From Bacteroides fragilis (lineage in GTDB: Bacteria; Bacillota; Clostridia; Lachnospirales; Lachnospiraceae), in the NCBI GenBank assembly GCA_023664485.1, contig JAMPFK010000001.1, forward strand, positions 1 to 64,000: DNA of 64,000 nt. The letters are read 5' to 3'. Position numbers and translations under genes: made by a program. The notes beneath the pieces are model-generated. The model saw nothing but the letters and a program-made list of their open reading frames with translations, was not told the DNA's origin and did no database searches. Shown one piece after another: positions 51,755 through 61,600 of the stretch; the first letter of the stretch is position 1, and the number at the start of each line of letters is the position of its first letter.

Positions 51755-52687
51755 GTGGAAAAAGTGGATGTTATCATCCCGACTTATAAGCCGGATCAGA
51801 AGTTTCTGGATCTAATGGAAAAACTGGCGCATCAGACGGTTCCGGTTCAGAAGATCATTATTATGAATACGGAACAGAAGTATTTTGACCGTTTAACTTA
51901 CGGCACGCCTTTTTCCAAAAAGTATAAAAATGTGCTGGTAAAGCATTTGTCCAAACGGGAATTTGACCATGGGCGCACGAGAAACAGCGGCGTACGCTGT
52001 TCGGACGCGCCGGTTTTTGTTATGATGACGCAGGATGCCGTCCCGGTCAACGAATTTTTAATCGAAGAATTACTGCGCGGGCTGGAGCCGGAGAACGTGG
52101 CGGCGGCCTATGGCAGACAGCTGCCGGAGGACGGCTGTTCGGAAGCGGAAAAATTTACGCGGCAGTTCAATTACCCGGAGGAGGGAGCCGTAAAGACAAA
52201 AGCAGATATTGACAGGCTCGGTATCAAGACTTTTTTCTGTTCCAACGTATGCGCCGCTTATAAAAGGGAAGTATTCGACGAATTGGGAGGCTTCATCAAA
52301 CATACTATATTTAATGAAGATATGATTTATGCGGCGAACGCCGTTTGGGCGGGATATGGCATCGCCTATCGGCCGGGAGCGGAAGTCTGTCATTCCCATG
52401 ATTACAGCTGCAGCGAGCAGTTTCACAGGAATTTCGATCTGGGTGTTTCGCAGGCGGACCACCCGGAAGTTTTTGCGGCGGTCTCTTCCGAATCGGAAGG
52501 CCTCCGGCTTGTGAAGCTGACGATTGCGCATTTAAAGGAACAGAAGCTGTGGATGCAGATTCCGGGCGTTATCGTGAAAAGCGGCTGCAAATATGCGGGA
52601 TATGTGCTCGGTAAGAATTATAAGCGGCTGCCCCGGCGTTTTGTCGTGAAATGTTCGGCGAAGTCGAACCGGGAATACTGGATGTAA
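51755..52687 (+). CDS. GT2 rhamnosyltransferase-like enzyme
   Basis: 310 residues, starting at GTG (51755) with GGGGGAAG upstream. The start VDVIIPTYKPDQKFLDLM and the motif KREFDHGRTRNSGV are typical of RfbF/WsaF-like rhamnosyltransferases, and the metal region is MMTQDAVPV, with Gln-Asp in place of a plain DxD. FFCSNVCAAYKREVFDELGGF and a late FNEDMIYAA supply acceptor and base residues. It probably adds rhamnose to the polymer or its linkage unit. Downstream lies glmS. Confidence 0.85.
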   Translation: MEKVDVIIPTYKPDQKFLDLMEKLAHQTVPVQKIIIMNTEQKYFDRLTYGTPFSKKYKNVLVKHLSKREFDHGRTRNSGVRCSDAPVFVMMTQDAVPVNEFLIEELLRGLEPENVAAAYGRQLPEDGCSEAEKFTRQFNYPEEGAVKTKADIDRLGIKTFFCSNVCAAYKREVFDELGGFIKHTIFNEDMIYAANAVWAGYGIAYRPGAEVCHSHDYSCSEQFHRNFDLGVSQADHPEVFAAVSSESEGLRLVKLTIAHLKEQKLWMQIPGVIVKSGCKYAGYVLGKNYKRLPRRFVVKCSAKSNREYWM

Positions 52688-52724
52688 ACGGGAAGTTCAA
52701 TTCGGATAGCAGGAGGATGAATAT

Positions 52725-54551
52725 ATGTGTGGAATCGTAGGGTATATTGGGAAAGAGCAGGCTGCGCCGATTATTCTGGACGGCTTGTCGAGGCTGGAGT
52801 ACAGAGGATATGACTCCGCCGGCATGGCTGTTTTTGACGGAGAGAAGATCAGGATTACGAAATCGGCGGGCCGGTTGAAAATTTTGGAGAATTTAACGCG
52901 CGGAGGTGAAAGCATGCCCGGTGTATGCGGTATCGGGCATACGAGATGGGCGACCCACGGCGGGCCCAGCAACGCCAATGCGCATCCTCATTTTAATAAG
53001 GATGAGACGATCGCGGTCGTGCATAACGGCATTATCGAGAATTATCTGCAGCTCCGTAAAAAACTGGCGGGAAAAGGTTACCAGTTTGTTTCTGAAACGG
53101 ATACGGAAGTTTTAGCGCATCTGCTGGATTATTATTATAAAGGAAATCCGTTGGAGACGGTGACGAAAGTACTGCACCGCGTGGAAGGCTCTTATGCGCT
53201 GGGCATTATGTTCGCCGACTGCCCGGATCAGATCTTTGCGGCGAGAAAAGACAGCCCGCTGATCGTGGGAGAAAATAAGGAAGGCTGCTTTATCGCATCC
53301 GATGTGCCGGCGATTCTGAAATATACGAGAAAAGTATATTATGTGGATAATCACGAGGTGGTCAGGCTGCGCGCCGACCATATGCACTTTTATACGGTGG
53401 ATGAGGAAGAAATCGAAAAGGAAGCGGTCACCATCGATTGGGATGCCAATGCGGCGGAAAAGGCGGGCTATGAGCATTTTATGCTAAAGGAGATGTATGA
53501 ACAGCCCAAGACGATCACCGACACATTGACTCCCAGAGTCAAAGGGAAAGACGTCGTAATCGAAGAATTGAATATGACGGACGACGAACTGCGGGAAATC
53601 AGGAAGCTCCATATCGTGGCCTGCGGCTCCGCTTATCATGTAGGGATGACCGGAAAATATGTGCTGGAAGGCCTGGCGAGAATTCCAGTGGAGGTAGACC
53701 TCGCCTCGGAGTTCCGTTACCGCGACCCGATTCTGGAAGAAGGGGCTATGGTCATCGTCATCAGCCAGTCAGGAGAAACGGCTGACACGCTGGCGGCGCT
53801 TCGGGAAGCGAAATCGAGAGGTTTCCGGGTGCTCGGCATTGTCAATGTCGTCGGCAGTTCTATTGCCAGAGAAGCGGATAACGTCATGTATACCTGGGCG
53901 GGCCCGGAGATCGCGGTAGCGACGACGAAAGCATACAGCGCACAGCTGATCGCCCTGTACCTGCTGGCGATGAAGCTCGGAAAGGCGCGGGGCAAGATTT
54001 CCGATAAAATGTTTTCATCCCTGCTGACCGATTTGCGGCGTCTGCCGGATCAGATCGAGCTTTTATTGAATAATAAACTGCGGATCCAGAAATTTGCCAA
54101 CCGTTATATCGGCGCCAGGGATATCTTTTTCATCGGACGCGGCATCGATTATGCGATTTCGCTGGAGGGTTCCCTGAAATTGAAGGAAATTTCCTATATT
54201 CATTCGGAAGCTTATGCGGCCGGCGAGCTGAAACATGGCACGATTTCCCTGATCGAAGAAGGAACGCTGGTGGCGGCGGTATCCACCCAGCCTGATCTGT
54301 ACGCCAAGACGATCAGCAATATGGTGGAAGTCAAGGCGAGGGGCGCATTCGTACTGGCGGTTACATGCGAAGAGAATAAGGAAATCGAAAAAGCGGCGGA
54401 CTATGTCATCTATATTCCGGAAACCAACCCTTATTTTGCCAATTCCCTCGCGATCATTCCGTTACAGCTGTTTGGCTATTATGTGGCGGTCGGAAAAGGC
54501 TGCGACGTGGATAAGCCCCGTAATCTGGCGAAATCGGTCACTGTCGAATAA
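52725..54551 (+). CDS. glmS: Glutamine-fructose-6-phosphate aminotransferase (isomerizing)
   Basis: Makes glucosamine-6-phosphate, the entry point to UDP-GlcNAc and peptidoglycan. 608 residues, the full family length. The N-terminal glutaminase nucleophile is Cys2 in MCGIVGYIG, followed by RLEYRGYDSAG and HTRWATHG. Two SIS sugar-isomerase domains follow (CGSAYHVG, ISQSGETADT; GRGIDYAISLEGSLKLKEI), and the C-terminus is KPRNLAKSVTVE. AGGAGG stands upstream. Many Firmicutes control glmS by the glmS ribozyme. The gap before this gene is only 37 bases, too short for one here, so regulation must differ or lie in the operon. Confidence 0.96.
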   Translation: MCGIVGYIGKEQAAPIILDGLSRLEYRGYDSAGMAVFDGEKIRITKSAGRLKILENLTRGGESMPGVCGIGHTRWATHGGPSNANAHPHFNKDETIAVVHNGIIENYLQLRKKLAGKGYQFVSETDTEVLAHLLDYYYKGNPLETVTKVLHRVEGSYALGIMFADCPDQIFAARKDSPLIVGENKEGCFIASDVPAILKYTRKVYYVDNHEVVRLRADHMHFYTVDEEEIEKEAVTIDWDANAAEKAGYEHFMLKEMYEQPKTITDTLTPRVKGKDVVIEELNMTDDELREIRKLHIVACGSAYHVGMTGKYVLEGLARIPVEVDLASEFRYRDPILEEGAMVIVISQSGETADTLAALREAKSRGFRVLGIVNVVGSSIAREADNVMYTWAGPEIAVATTKAYSAQLIALYLLAMKLGKARGKISDKMFSSLLTDLRRLPDQIELLLNNKLRIQKFANRYIGARDIFFIGRGIDYAISLEGSLKLKEISYIHSEAYAAGELKHGTISLIEEGTLVAAVSTQPDLYAKTISNMVEVKARGAFVLAVTCEENKEIEKAADYVIYIPETNPYFANSLAIIPLQLFGYYVAVGKGCDVDKPRNLAKSVTVE

Positions 54552-54689
54552 ATTTTGAAAAACACAGAATAAAAAAACTTTTATCACAATTTGTACACAA
54601 TTACGGATTATACTGTGTTCATAGTTAAGGACGAAGCAATGGTCCGGCGGCCGGATCGCTGCTTCATAAGAATGAAAGGGGTCTTTAAG

Positions 54690-56306
54690 ATGTATGAAAA
54701 TAATTATCCGAATGAAAATCAGGATAACGGCCTGAACACAGAACAGAGTACGGATCTGAAGGTCGCGGGAGGTATTTTCAGTTCCCGGAACGAAGGCGCC
54801 CGGACTTCGGAAACGCAGTCCGCGCAGACTTCGCAGGATACCTACGGAAACGGCAGCCGTGCGAACAGCTATTATGGCAGTGCGCATGGGGATTATGGAT
54901 ACGGCGCGGCAGGGGTTTACCGGAATCCGAACGGCGGACAGGATACAGGAAGCTATCAGTACGGCAATACCTATCCGAATGATTACGGACAGACCGGAAA
55001 GGAAAAGAAGAAAAAGGAGAAGAGCGCAGGCGGCGGTTACCTGAAAAAAGCGCTCGTCAGCGTTTCGCTCGGATTGTTCTTCGGAGTCTGTGCCGGCATC
55101 GGCCTGTATGCGGTAGAAGCTTCGACCGGAATGCTGGATAAAGATAAAGCGGAAGTGAAAACGGAAATGGAAGCCGAAACGGTCATTGACCGGAAAATCG
55201 GGGAAGAGACGGCGGCGGAAGAGGCCGAAGCGGTTACTTCTGATGCTGTGGCCGATTCATCGCAGGGAACCGATATCAAAATGACGCTGGATACAGCGCC
55301 GCAGATATCCGCCGTGCAGGATGTTTCAGGAGTGGTCAGCGCCGTGATGCCTTCGGTCGTATCTATCAGCAATACTTATACGGAGACCTTGTCTTATTTC
55401 GGTCAGTCGATGACGAATGAAGCGGAAGCGAGCGGTTCCGGTATTATCGTTGGCGAGAATGACTCGGAGCTTCTGATCGTGACGAATTATCATGTGATCG
55501 CAGAGGCGGATAAATTGACGGTCCAGTTCGTAGAAGGCAGCGAAGCGGAGGCTTCTGTAAAAGGAACGGACGCGGATATGGATCTGGCGGTGATTGCCGT
55601 ACCGCTTGAAAATATCCTTACTTCTACTTTGAACCAAATTGCAGTCGCTGCTCTGGGAGATTCAGATTCTTTGAAGGTCGGCGAGCCGGCAATCGCGATC
55701 GGCAATTCGCTCGGTTACGGACAGTCCGTAACGACAGGCGTTATCAGCGCGCTCGACAGGGACATGGAGCTTTCCGATGGCAGTACGGGCACTTTTATTC
55801 AGACGGATGCGGCGATTAATCCGGGAAACTCCGGGGGTGCTCTTTTGAATATGAAGGGAGAAGTAATTGGAATCAATTCCAATAAAATCGGCGGAAGCGT
55901 TATCGAAGGAATGGGATATGCGATCCCGATTTCGGCGGCAAGCCCGATTATCGCGGATCTGATGCTGAGAGAGACAAAGAATAAGGTAGCGGAGGAGGAA
56001 AGAGGCTTCCTTGGAATTTCGGGAATCAGCGTTACAGAGGAAGTTTCCAACACTTACGGTATGCCGGAAGGCGTCTATATCGCACAGGTATATGAGAACA
56101 CGGCGGCGGCGGAAGCGGGGCTCGTCAAGGGCGATATCATCACCGCGTTTGACGGCATTAAGATTTCTTCCATGGATGAGCTGCAGAGGCAGCTGGAATA
56201 TTATGCCAAAGGCGATACGGTGGAAATCACCGTGATGACCATCGGCAATGGCGGTTACCACAGCAAGACAGTGGATATCACGCTTGGAAATAAAGTGACG
56301 CAGTAA
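54690..56306 (+). CDS. HtrA/DegP-type serine protease with PDZ domain
   Basis: 538 residues. An Asn/Gly/Tyr-rich cytoplasmic region (1-110) precedes one membrane helix (about 120-140), an outside trypsin-like domain with the triad H268 (TNYHVI), D298 (DLAVIAV) and S381 (NPGNSGGALL), and one C-terminal PDZ domain (about 435-530, with the start of its binding region near GFLGISG). It should degrade or refold damaged exported proteins under wall stress. I chose the ATG at 54690, with GAAAGGGG about 9 bases upstream. The frame is open back to 54591 but those residues do not look coding. Confidence 0.92.
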   Translation: MYENNYPNENQDNGLNTEQSTDLKVAGGIFSSRNEGARTSETQSAQTSQDTYGNGSRANSYYGSAHGDYGYGAAGVYRNPNGGQDTGSYQYGNTYPNDYGQTGKEKKKKEKSAGGGYLKKALVSVSLGLFFGVCAGIGLYAVEASTGMLDKDKAEVKTEMEAETVIDRKIGEETAAEEAEAVTSDAVADSSQGTDIKMTLDTAPQISAVQDVSGVVSAVMPSVVSISNTYTETLSYFGQSMTNEAEASGSGIIVGENDSELLIVTNYHVIAEADKLTVQFVEGSEAEASVKGTDADMDLAVIAVPLENILTSTLNQIAVAALGDSDSLKVGEPAIAIGNSLGYGQSVTTGVISALDRDMELSDGSTGTFIQTDAAINPGNSGGALLNMKGEVIGINSNKIGGSVIEGMGYAIPISAASPIIADLMLRETKNKVAEEERGFLGISGISVTEEVSNTYGMPEGVYIAQVYENTAAAEAGLVKGDIITAFDGIKISSMDELQRQLEYYAKGDTVEITVMTIGNGGYHSKTVDITLGNKVTQ

Positions 56307-56329
56307 AGAAAAAAGAACAGCAGGACAGG

Positions 56330-56375
56330 AATTCCGTAAGGCCTTGAGGCGGTTTGGGGCTTTACGGAATTTTTT
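56330..56375 (+). terminator. Rho-independent terminator after the HtrA gene
   Basis: A 10-bp perfect stem (56330-56339 with 56362-56371) extended by GGCC/GGCT pairing is followed by a run of T. Confidence 0.8.
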
Positions 56376-56402
56376 GCGGGATTTTCTTTAGAAAAAGTTC
56401 AC

Positions 56403-56431
56403 TTGTAGGACGGCGGAAATTATACTATGAT
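56403..56431 (+). promoter_or_regulatory. Promoter of the clpX-like gene
   Basis: TTGTAG (56403-56408) and TATGAT (56426-56431) are 17 bp apart. An alternative -10, TATACT, sits at 56421-56426. Confidence 0.5.
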
Positions 56432-56449
56432 AATAGGGAATGAAGTAAT

Positions 56450-58033
56450 ATGGAACGAAATAATAGGAAGGATGCAGGTGTGGATATGAGCGGCGATGAA
56501 AGAATCGATGAGAATAGAAAAGAAGAGGATTCCTGGGATTTCAGAGAGCTGACGGATGTGGAGGAGCAGAAGAAGGAACTGATGAACCGGCAGGAGGAAG
56601 GCAGAGGGCCCAGGGAGGATAAAAAAGACGATTATGAGGAAGTCTGCTTTATCTGCAGAAGGCCGGAGAGCAAGGCGGGCAAGATGTTCAAGCTGCCGAA
56701 TCATATCTGCGTCTGCAACGACTGTATGCACAAGATGATGGATACGGTCAGCCAGTTCGATTATCAGGGAATGCTGAATCATCCGGAAAATATGGGCGAT
56801 TTTAACAATGGCAGGGGGTTTCCGAATATCAGCTTCGTGAATCTGGCGGATTTGCAGGGGGATGGCGGCATTCCGAATAAACAGAAGATCCGGAAAAAGA
56901 AGAAGGCACAGGAAGGCGCTCCGGTTATCGATATTAAGAATATCATGCCGCCCCATAAGATCAAAGCGAAACTGGACGATTATGTGGTGGGGCAGGAGCA
57001 TGCGAAAAAGGTAATGTCGGTAGCCGTTTATAACCATTATAAAAGAGTCGCTACCGGAACGATGGACGAAATCGAAATAGAGAAGTCCAATATGCTGATG
57101 ATAGGGCCCACGGGCTGCGGTAAGACTTATCTGGTCAAAACACTGGCGCGCCTGTTAGATGTGCCGCTCGCCATCACGGACGCGACTTCCTTGACGGAGG
57201 CCGGTTATATCGGGGACGATATCGAAAGCGTCGTTTCCAAACTGCTTGCCGCCGCCGACAACGATGTGGAACGGGCGGAGCAGGGCATTATCTTTATCGA
57301 TGAAATCGACAAGATCGCCAAGAAGAAGAATACAAATTCCAGGGATGTGAGCGGGGAATCCGTACAGCAGGGAATGCTGAAGCTTCTGGAAGGCGCCGAG
57401 GTCGAAGTACCGGTAGGCGCCAATTCCAAAAATGCGATGGTTCCCCTTGCGACCGTGAATACAAGAAATATTCTGTTCATCTGCGGCGGGGCATTCCCGG
57501 ATTTGGACGATATCATTAAGCAGCGTCTGAATAAAAAGACCTCTATCGGATATAATGCGGAGCTGCGCGACAAATATGATAAGGAAAAAAATATCCTAAG
57601 CCGGGTGACGGTGGAGGATATTAAGAAATTTGGTATGATTCCCGAATTTATCGGCCGCCTTCCGGTCATTTTCACGTTGGAAGGGCTGAGCAAAGAAATG
57701 ATGGTCAAAATCCTGAGCGAGCCGCGGAATGCCATTTTAAAACAATATCAGAAGCTGCTCGCGCTGGACGAAGTGAAGCTGGAATTTGATGCGGGAGCGC
57801 TGGAAGCGATCGCGGAAAAAGCGATGGAGAAGGATACCGGCGCAAGGGCCCTGCGCGCTATTATAGAGGAATTCATGCTGGATATTATGTACGAGATTCC
57901 CAAGGACGATAATATCGGCAGAATCACGATCACGAAAGAATATGTGGAAGGGACCGGCGGGCCGGTCATCGATATCAGGAGCGGAAGCCTGGAAAATCCG
58001 GACGGGCTGTGCGTGGTCAAGGCGGAGCCATAA
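56450..58033 (+). CDS. clpX: ClpX-like AAA+ unfoldase
   Basis: An ATP-dependent unfoldase that feeds proteins to ClpP. 527 residues, about 100 longer than usual ClpX because of an acidic N-terminal extension (about 60) and a linker. The zinc-binding domain has C66/C69 and C89/C92. Walker A is GPTGCGKTYL, Walker B FIDEIDK, and the GAR motif is DTGARALR. The ClpP-binding loop reads IGYNAE rather than the usual IGFG. No clpP or trigger-factor gene is adjacent, so it may be a second ClpX. An ATG at 56486 is a plausible start, since it leaves a longer leader. Confidence 0.87.
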   Translation: MERNNRKDAGVDMSGDERIDENRKEEDSWDFRELTDVEEQKKELMNRQEEGRGPREDKKDDYEEVCFICRRPESKAGKMFKLPNHICVCNDCMHKMMDTVSQFDYQGMLNHPENMGDFNNGRGFPNISFVNLADLQGDGGIPNKQKIRKKKKAQEGAPVIDIKNIMPPHKIKAKLDDYVVGQEHAKKVMSVAVYNHYKRVATGTMDEIEIEKSNMLMIGPTGCGKTYLVKTLARLLDVPLAITDATSLTEAGYIGDDIESVVSKLLAAADNDVERAEQGIIFIDEIDKIAKKKNTNSRDVSGESVQQGMLKLLEGAEVEVPVGANSKNAMVPLATVNTRNILFICGGAFPDLDDIIKQRLNKKTSIGYNAELRDKYDKEKNILSRVTVEDIKKFGMIPEFIGRLPVIFTLEGLSKEMMVKILSEPRNAILKQYQKLLALDEVKLEFDAGALEAIAEKAMEKDTGARALRAIIEEFMLDIMYEIPKDDNIGRITITKEYVEGTGGPVIDIRSGSLENPDGLCVVKAEP

Positions 58034-58399
58034 TCTGGAAAAACAAGGGGCGCAGGCAGAGAAACGGCATATCATATAGTAAGCAAAATACAGCGAAAGC
58101 GAGAATGTGATATGAATTGTAAAGAGAGGATCCTGTCGAATGATTACGCGGACATTATCATAGATTATGTGTTACCGGAAGAACAGCTGGCAGTGCAGGG
58201 GTTTGACTATTGTTTTTCCGCTATCGATGATGAATTCGGGGTCGCGTACCTTGACAGACGGGAGCTGCCGCCAATCAGCGTCGGGGTATATACTTATACG
58301 TCCGTTCCCAAACTATATGGACCTATGCAGAATTTTCAGGCGGAAAGCCTTGTAGAAACGGGAAATCTTCAAATTCAGGGGCCGCCGCTTTCCCTGAAA

Positions 58400-58446
58400 G
58401 GGGAAGGTGTTATCCTTGGATTTGTTGATACGGGGGAAGGTGTTAT
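58400..58446 (+). repeat. 14-bp direct repeat at the subtilase break
   Basis: GGGGAAGGTGTTAT occurs at 58400-58413 and again at 58433-58446, exactly at the point where homology to S8 proteases ends. The copies are 33 bp (11 codons) apart. Confidence 0.8.
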
Positions 58447-58458
58447 GGTATTGCAGCA

Positions 58459-58482
58459 GGGCTGGGTTTCAGCCCTTTTTTT
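58459..58482 (+). terminator. Rho-independent terminator inside the broken gene
   Basis: GGGCTG and CAGCCC (58459-58464, 58470-58475) around a 5-nt loop are followed by seven T. It stands inside the reading frame of the subtilase fragment, upstream of the kinase promoter. Confidence 0.8.
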
Positions 58483-58545
58483 CTACAGGTTTCTCATGAC
58501 GATTTTTTTATCCGGAAAAGAACGCTGAAATATTGTTAAAAAAAA

Positions 58546-58574
58546 TAGTCAGTATTCCAATTCAATGCTATAAT
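58546..58574 (+). promoter_or_regulatory. Promoter of the hybrid sensor kinase
   Basis: TAGTCA (58546-58551), 17-bp spacer, extended TGC and consensus TATAAT (58569-58574), about 60 bases before the start. Confidence 0.6.
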
Positions 58575-58636
58575 ATAGTTAAACCGGCATATCAGCCGAA
58601 CAGGGGAATGCTTTAGAACAAAGGAGATTGCATGCT

Positions 58637-61600
58637 ATGAATGATGAAACGAAAAAAACATGGCAGAACATACTGTACATATTAATTCTGCTGGCGGCGT
58701 TTTTTTTGCTGTTCCGCTGGTATTCTGTTTCAAACAGACAGCGGATTGAGGATCGTAATCTGAATTATGCGATGGACTCCGCGCGCCAGACTGCGCAGGG
58801 TATCAGCAGCGAGTTCACCAATGCCGGACGGCGGGTACGCAACTATGCTTATTTTCTGAGTGTGGGGATGAACTCCTCCAAAATCGACGCGGATATGCTG
58901 GGGGAACTGGAAAACAATGTGGATTTTGATTCAATACGGTTCATTAATGCGCAAGGCGCTAACTTAACCTCAGACGGGACGGTTTCCGACAGTGCGGACA
59001 GGGATTATTTTAATGCCGGCATGCAGGGAGAGAGCGGCACTACGATGGTGCTGAACTCCCGTGTCACGGGAAGAACTACCATGGTCTTTTACTCGCCGGT
59101 ACGGGAAGGCGATGAGATTGTCGGCGTACTGCTGGGTTTGTATCTCGCCGAGGATTATCTTCAGGAGATATTGGAGACCAGCTATTTCGGGGAAGAGGCG
59201 GATGTCTATCTGTGTACGCGCGATGGGGAGGTTATCGCTTCTTCCGATGGCATGAAACATGATAAATTACTGCCGGATGTTCTGCGGGATACAGGGGTGA
59301 TCGATGCAGGAACTGCTGAAAATGTCTGGACGGTATTTCGGGGCGAAGCGGATGAGAAAGGGTTCATCTGCAGTGAGGGCAGTCTGACGGATAACCTTTG
59401 CGCTCTGCTCGTGCCGGAGACGGAATATATTCTGGTACAGACTTTTCCAAAGAATGTGACGCAGAGTATGGTTCAGGAGGCCAACCGCACCGGTATGATC
59501 CTGCAGGTCATTCTGATCGCGCTGTTTGTCATTTATATATTGCTGTTACTGATCCGGGCCCGCCGGACGCGGAAGGTGCTGGAAAAGGAAAACGACCAGT
59601 TCAATTATGTTCTGCAGGGGCTGAATACGCTCTTTTCCTCCCGATATCTTATGGTGGATCTGGAGACAGGCCATTACTCTTATATGGCGGGAGAGCGGCC
59701 GCTGAGCGGAAATCTGGAGATGGAGGGCTCTTATGCAGATATATTGAACGCCGATGGCGCCGATATTATCGGTGAGGAAGGAAAAGAGGAATTCCGTCGT
59801 TATTTTGAAATTAATAATCTGATTAAAAATTTTGCGGAAACGGATGTCCTCACCTATGAATGCCATGTGATGCGGAACGGTAAGGAAGCGTGGGAGCTCC
59901 TCATTACCGTCTGCCTGAGCCGGAATGAGGGAAAAGCCTCCAGGATCCTTTTCGTCCGTCAGGACAATACGCAGTTGAAGCTTCAGGAGATCCGGGAGGA
60001 AAAAGAACGGGCTACGATGAACCGGAAAGAACGGCAGTACCGCATTGCTATTACTTCCGCGGCTTTCAGTACCTTTGAGTTCAATCTTACCAGAGATTCG
60101 GTCGAACAGGATATTGTCCGTGTCATAGACGGAGAGCGGATTTCTTTACTGGAAAAAATCGGTTTGTCTGCCCCCTGTTCCGCTTCGGCGTGCTTTGAAG
60201 GCTGGAAAGCGTTCATTCTGAAAGAGTCCATAGAGGACTATGATGCGGTGGTCAATCTGGAAAATCTGAAACAGCGTTTCGAGCAGGGCGAAGCCGAGGT
60301 TACGGCAGATTATTGGGGCAAAGCGCCCGATGGACAGCCGATGTGCGTCCGCCAGTCCTTTATTATGACCAGGGACGAGCAGACGGGAGATATTATGGTC
60401 ATGGTAGTGTCCAGAGATATTACGACGCAGGTTCAGAAGCAGCGGGAACAGACACAGGCGCTTCAGGATGCGCTGATGCAGGCGCAGCATGCCAATAATG
60501 CAAAGACGACCTTCCTTTCCAATATGTCTCATGATATTCGTACGCCGATGAATGCGATCATTGGCTTTACGACAATTGCGGTAAGCCACATTGACAATAA
60601 ATCCCAGGTGCTGGACTGCCTGCAGAAGGTGCTGTCCTCCAGCAACCATCTGCTCAGCCTTATCAACGATATTCTTGATATGAGCCGTATTGAGAGCGGA
60701 AAGCTTCAAATTAAGGAACAGGAATGCAATATTTCTGAATTGACCCATAATCTGGTCAATATCATCCAGCCTCAGGTAAAAGCGAAGCAGCTGGAATTGT
60801 TCATCGACACATTCGATGTTGCGAACGAGGATGTCATCGCCGACTCGCTGAAGCTGAGCCAGGTTTTTGTAAACCTGTTGAGCAATGCCGTAAAATATAC
60901 GCCGGCGGGCGGAACGGTAAGCTTCCGCATCCAGCAGCAGACTACGTTCCACAGAGGCTATGGCGACTATGTTTTTATCGTTAAAGACAACGGTATCGGT
61001 ATGACGCAGAAATTCGTAGAGCATATCTTCGAACCCTTTGAACGGGAAGAAAGCACTACGAAAACGGGCATCGAGGGAACCGGCCTGGGAATGGCCATTA
61101 CCAAAAATATTGTGGAGATGATGGGCGGTACGATTACCGTTCAGAGTGAAAAGGATAAAGGCAGCGAGTTCCGGGTAGAGTTGAGCCTGAAACTGCAGGA
61201 TGTGGAGAAAAACGGTTCCGGAATCAGGGAATTGGAGGGCCTGCGGGCGCTTGTAGTGGATGATGACTGCGACAACTGCGAGAGCGTTACCCGGATGCTC
61301 ACACAGATCGGCATGCGTTCGGAATGGACGATCTCCGGAAGGGAAGCCGTTTATCGGGCAAAAAGCGCTCATAATGCGGGGGATTCTTACCACACCTATA
61401 TCATCGACTGGCAGATGCCGGAGATGAGCGGTATCGAAACGACCCGGCGCATCCGGGCCGCGGTAGGGCCGGAAAGCCCGATTATCATCCTGACCGCTTA
61501 TGACTGGACGGACATTGAGGAAGAAGCCATAGAAGCCGGCGTGACCGCTTTCTGTGCAAAACCGCTGTTCATGTCGGATTTAAAGACCGTACTGCTGTCT

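Larger units (their letters stand above)
58112..58528 (+). pseudogene. S8 subtilase, N-terminal fragment (interrupted gene)
   Basis: The first 108 residues are the usual N-terminus of clostridial Csp-like S8 proteases: SNDYADIIIDY, SVGVYTYTSVPKLYGPM and GVILGFVDTG, with the catalytic Asp106. Right after DTG the sequence becomes unrelated and soon runs into a terminator, ending at 58528. The missing part (IRYQLDVFRN onward, with catalytic His and Ser) resumes at 62172, beyond a sensor-kinase gene. This is therefore the 5' half of a gene split by about 3.7 kb of inserted DNA. Any product would be an inactive fragment. Confidence 0.8.

Noticed and set aside
52688..52724. A glmS ribozyme upstream of glmS
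   Set aside because: Only 37 bases separate glmS from the preceding gene, too short for the ribozyme.
60146..61393. A 415-codon open frame on the minus strand
   Set aside because: It mirrors the histidine kinase core on the other strand and has no recognisable motif or binding site.
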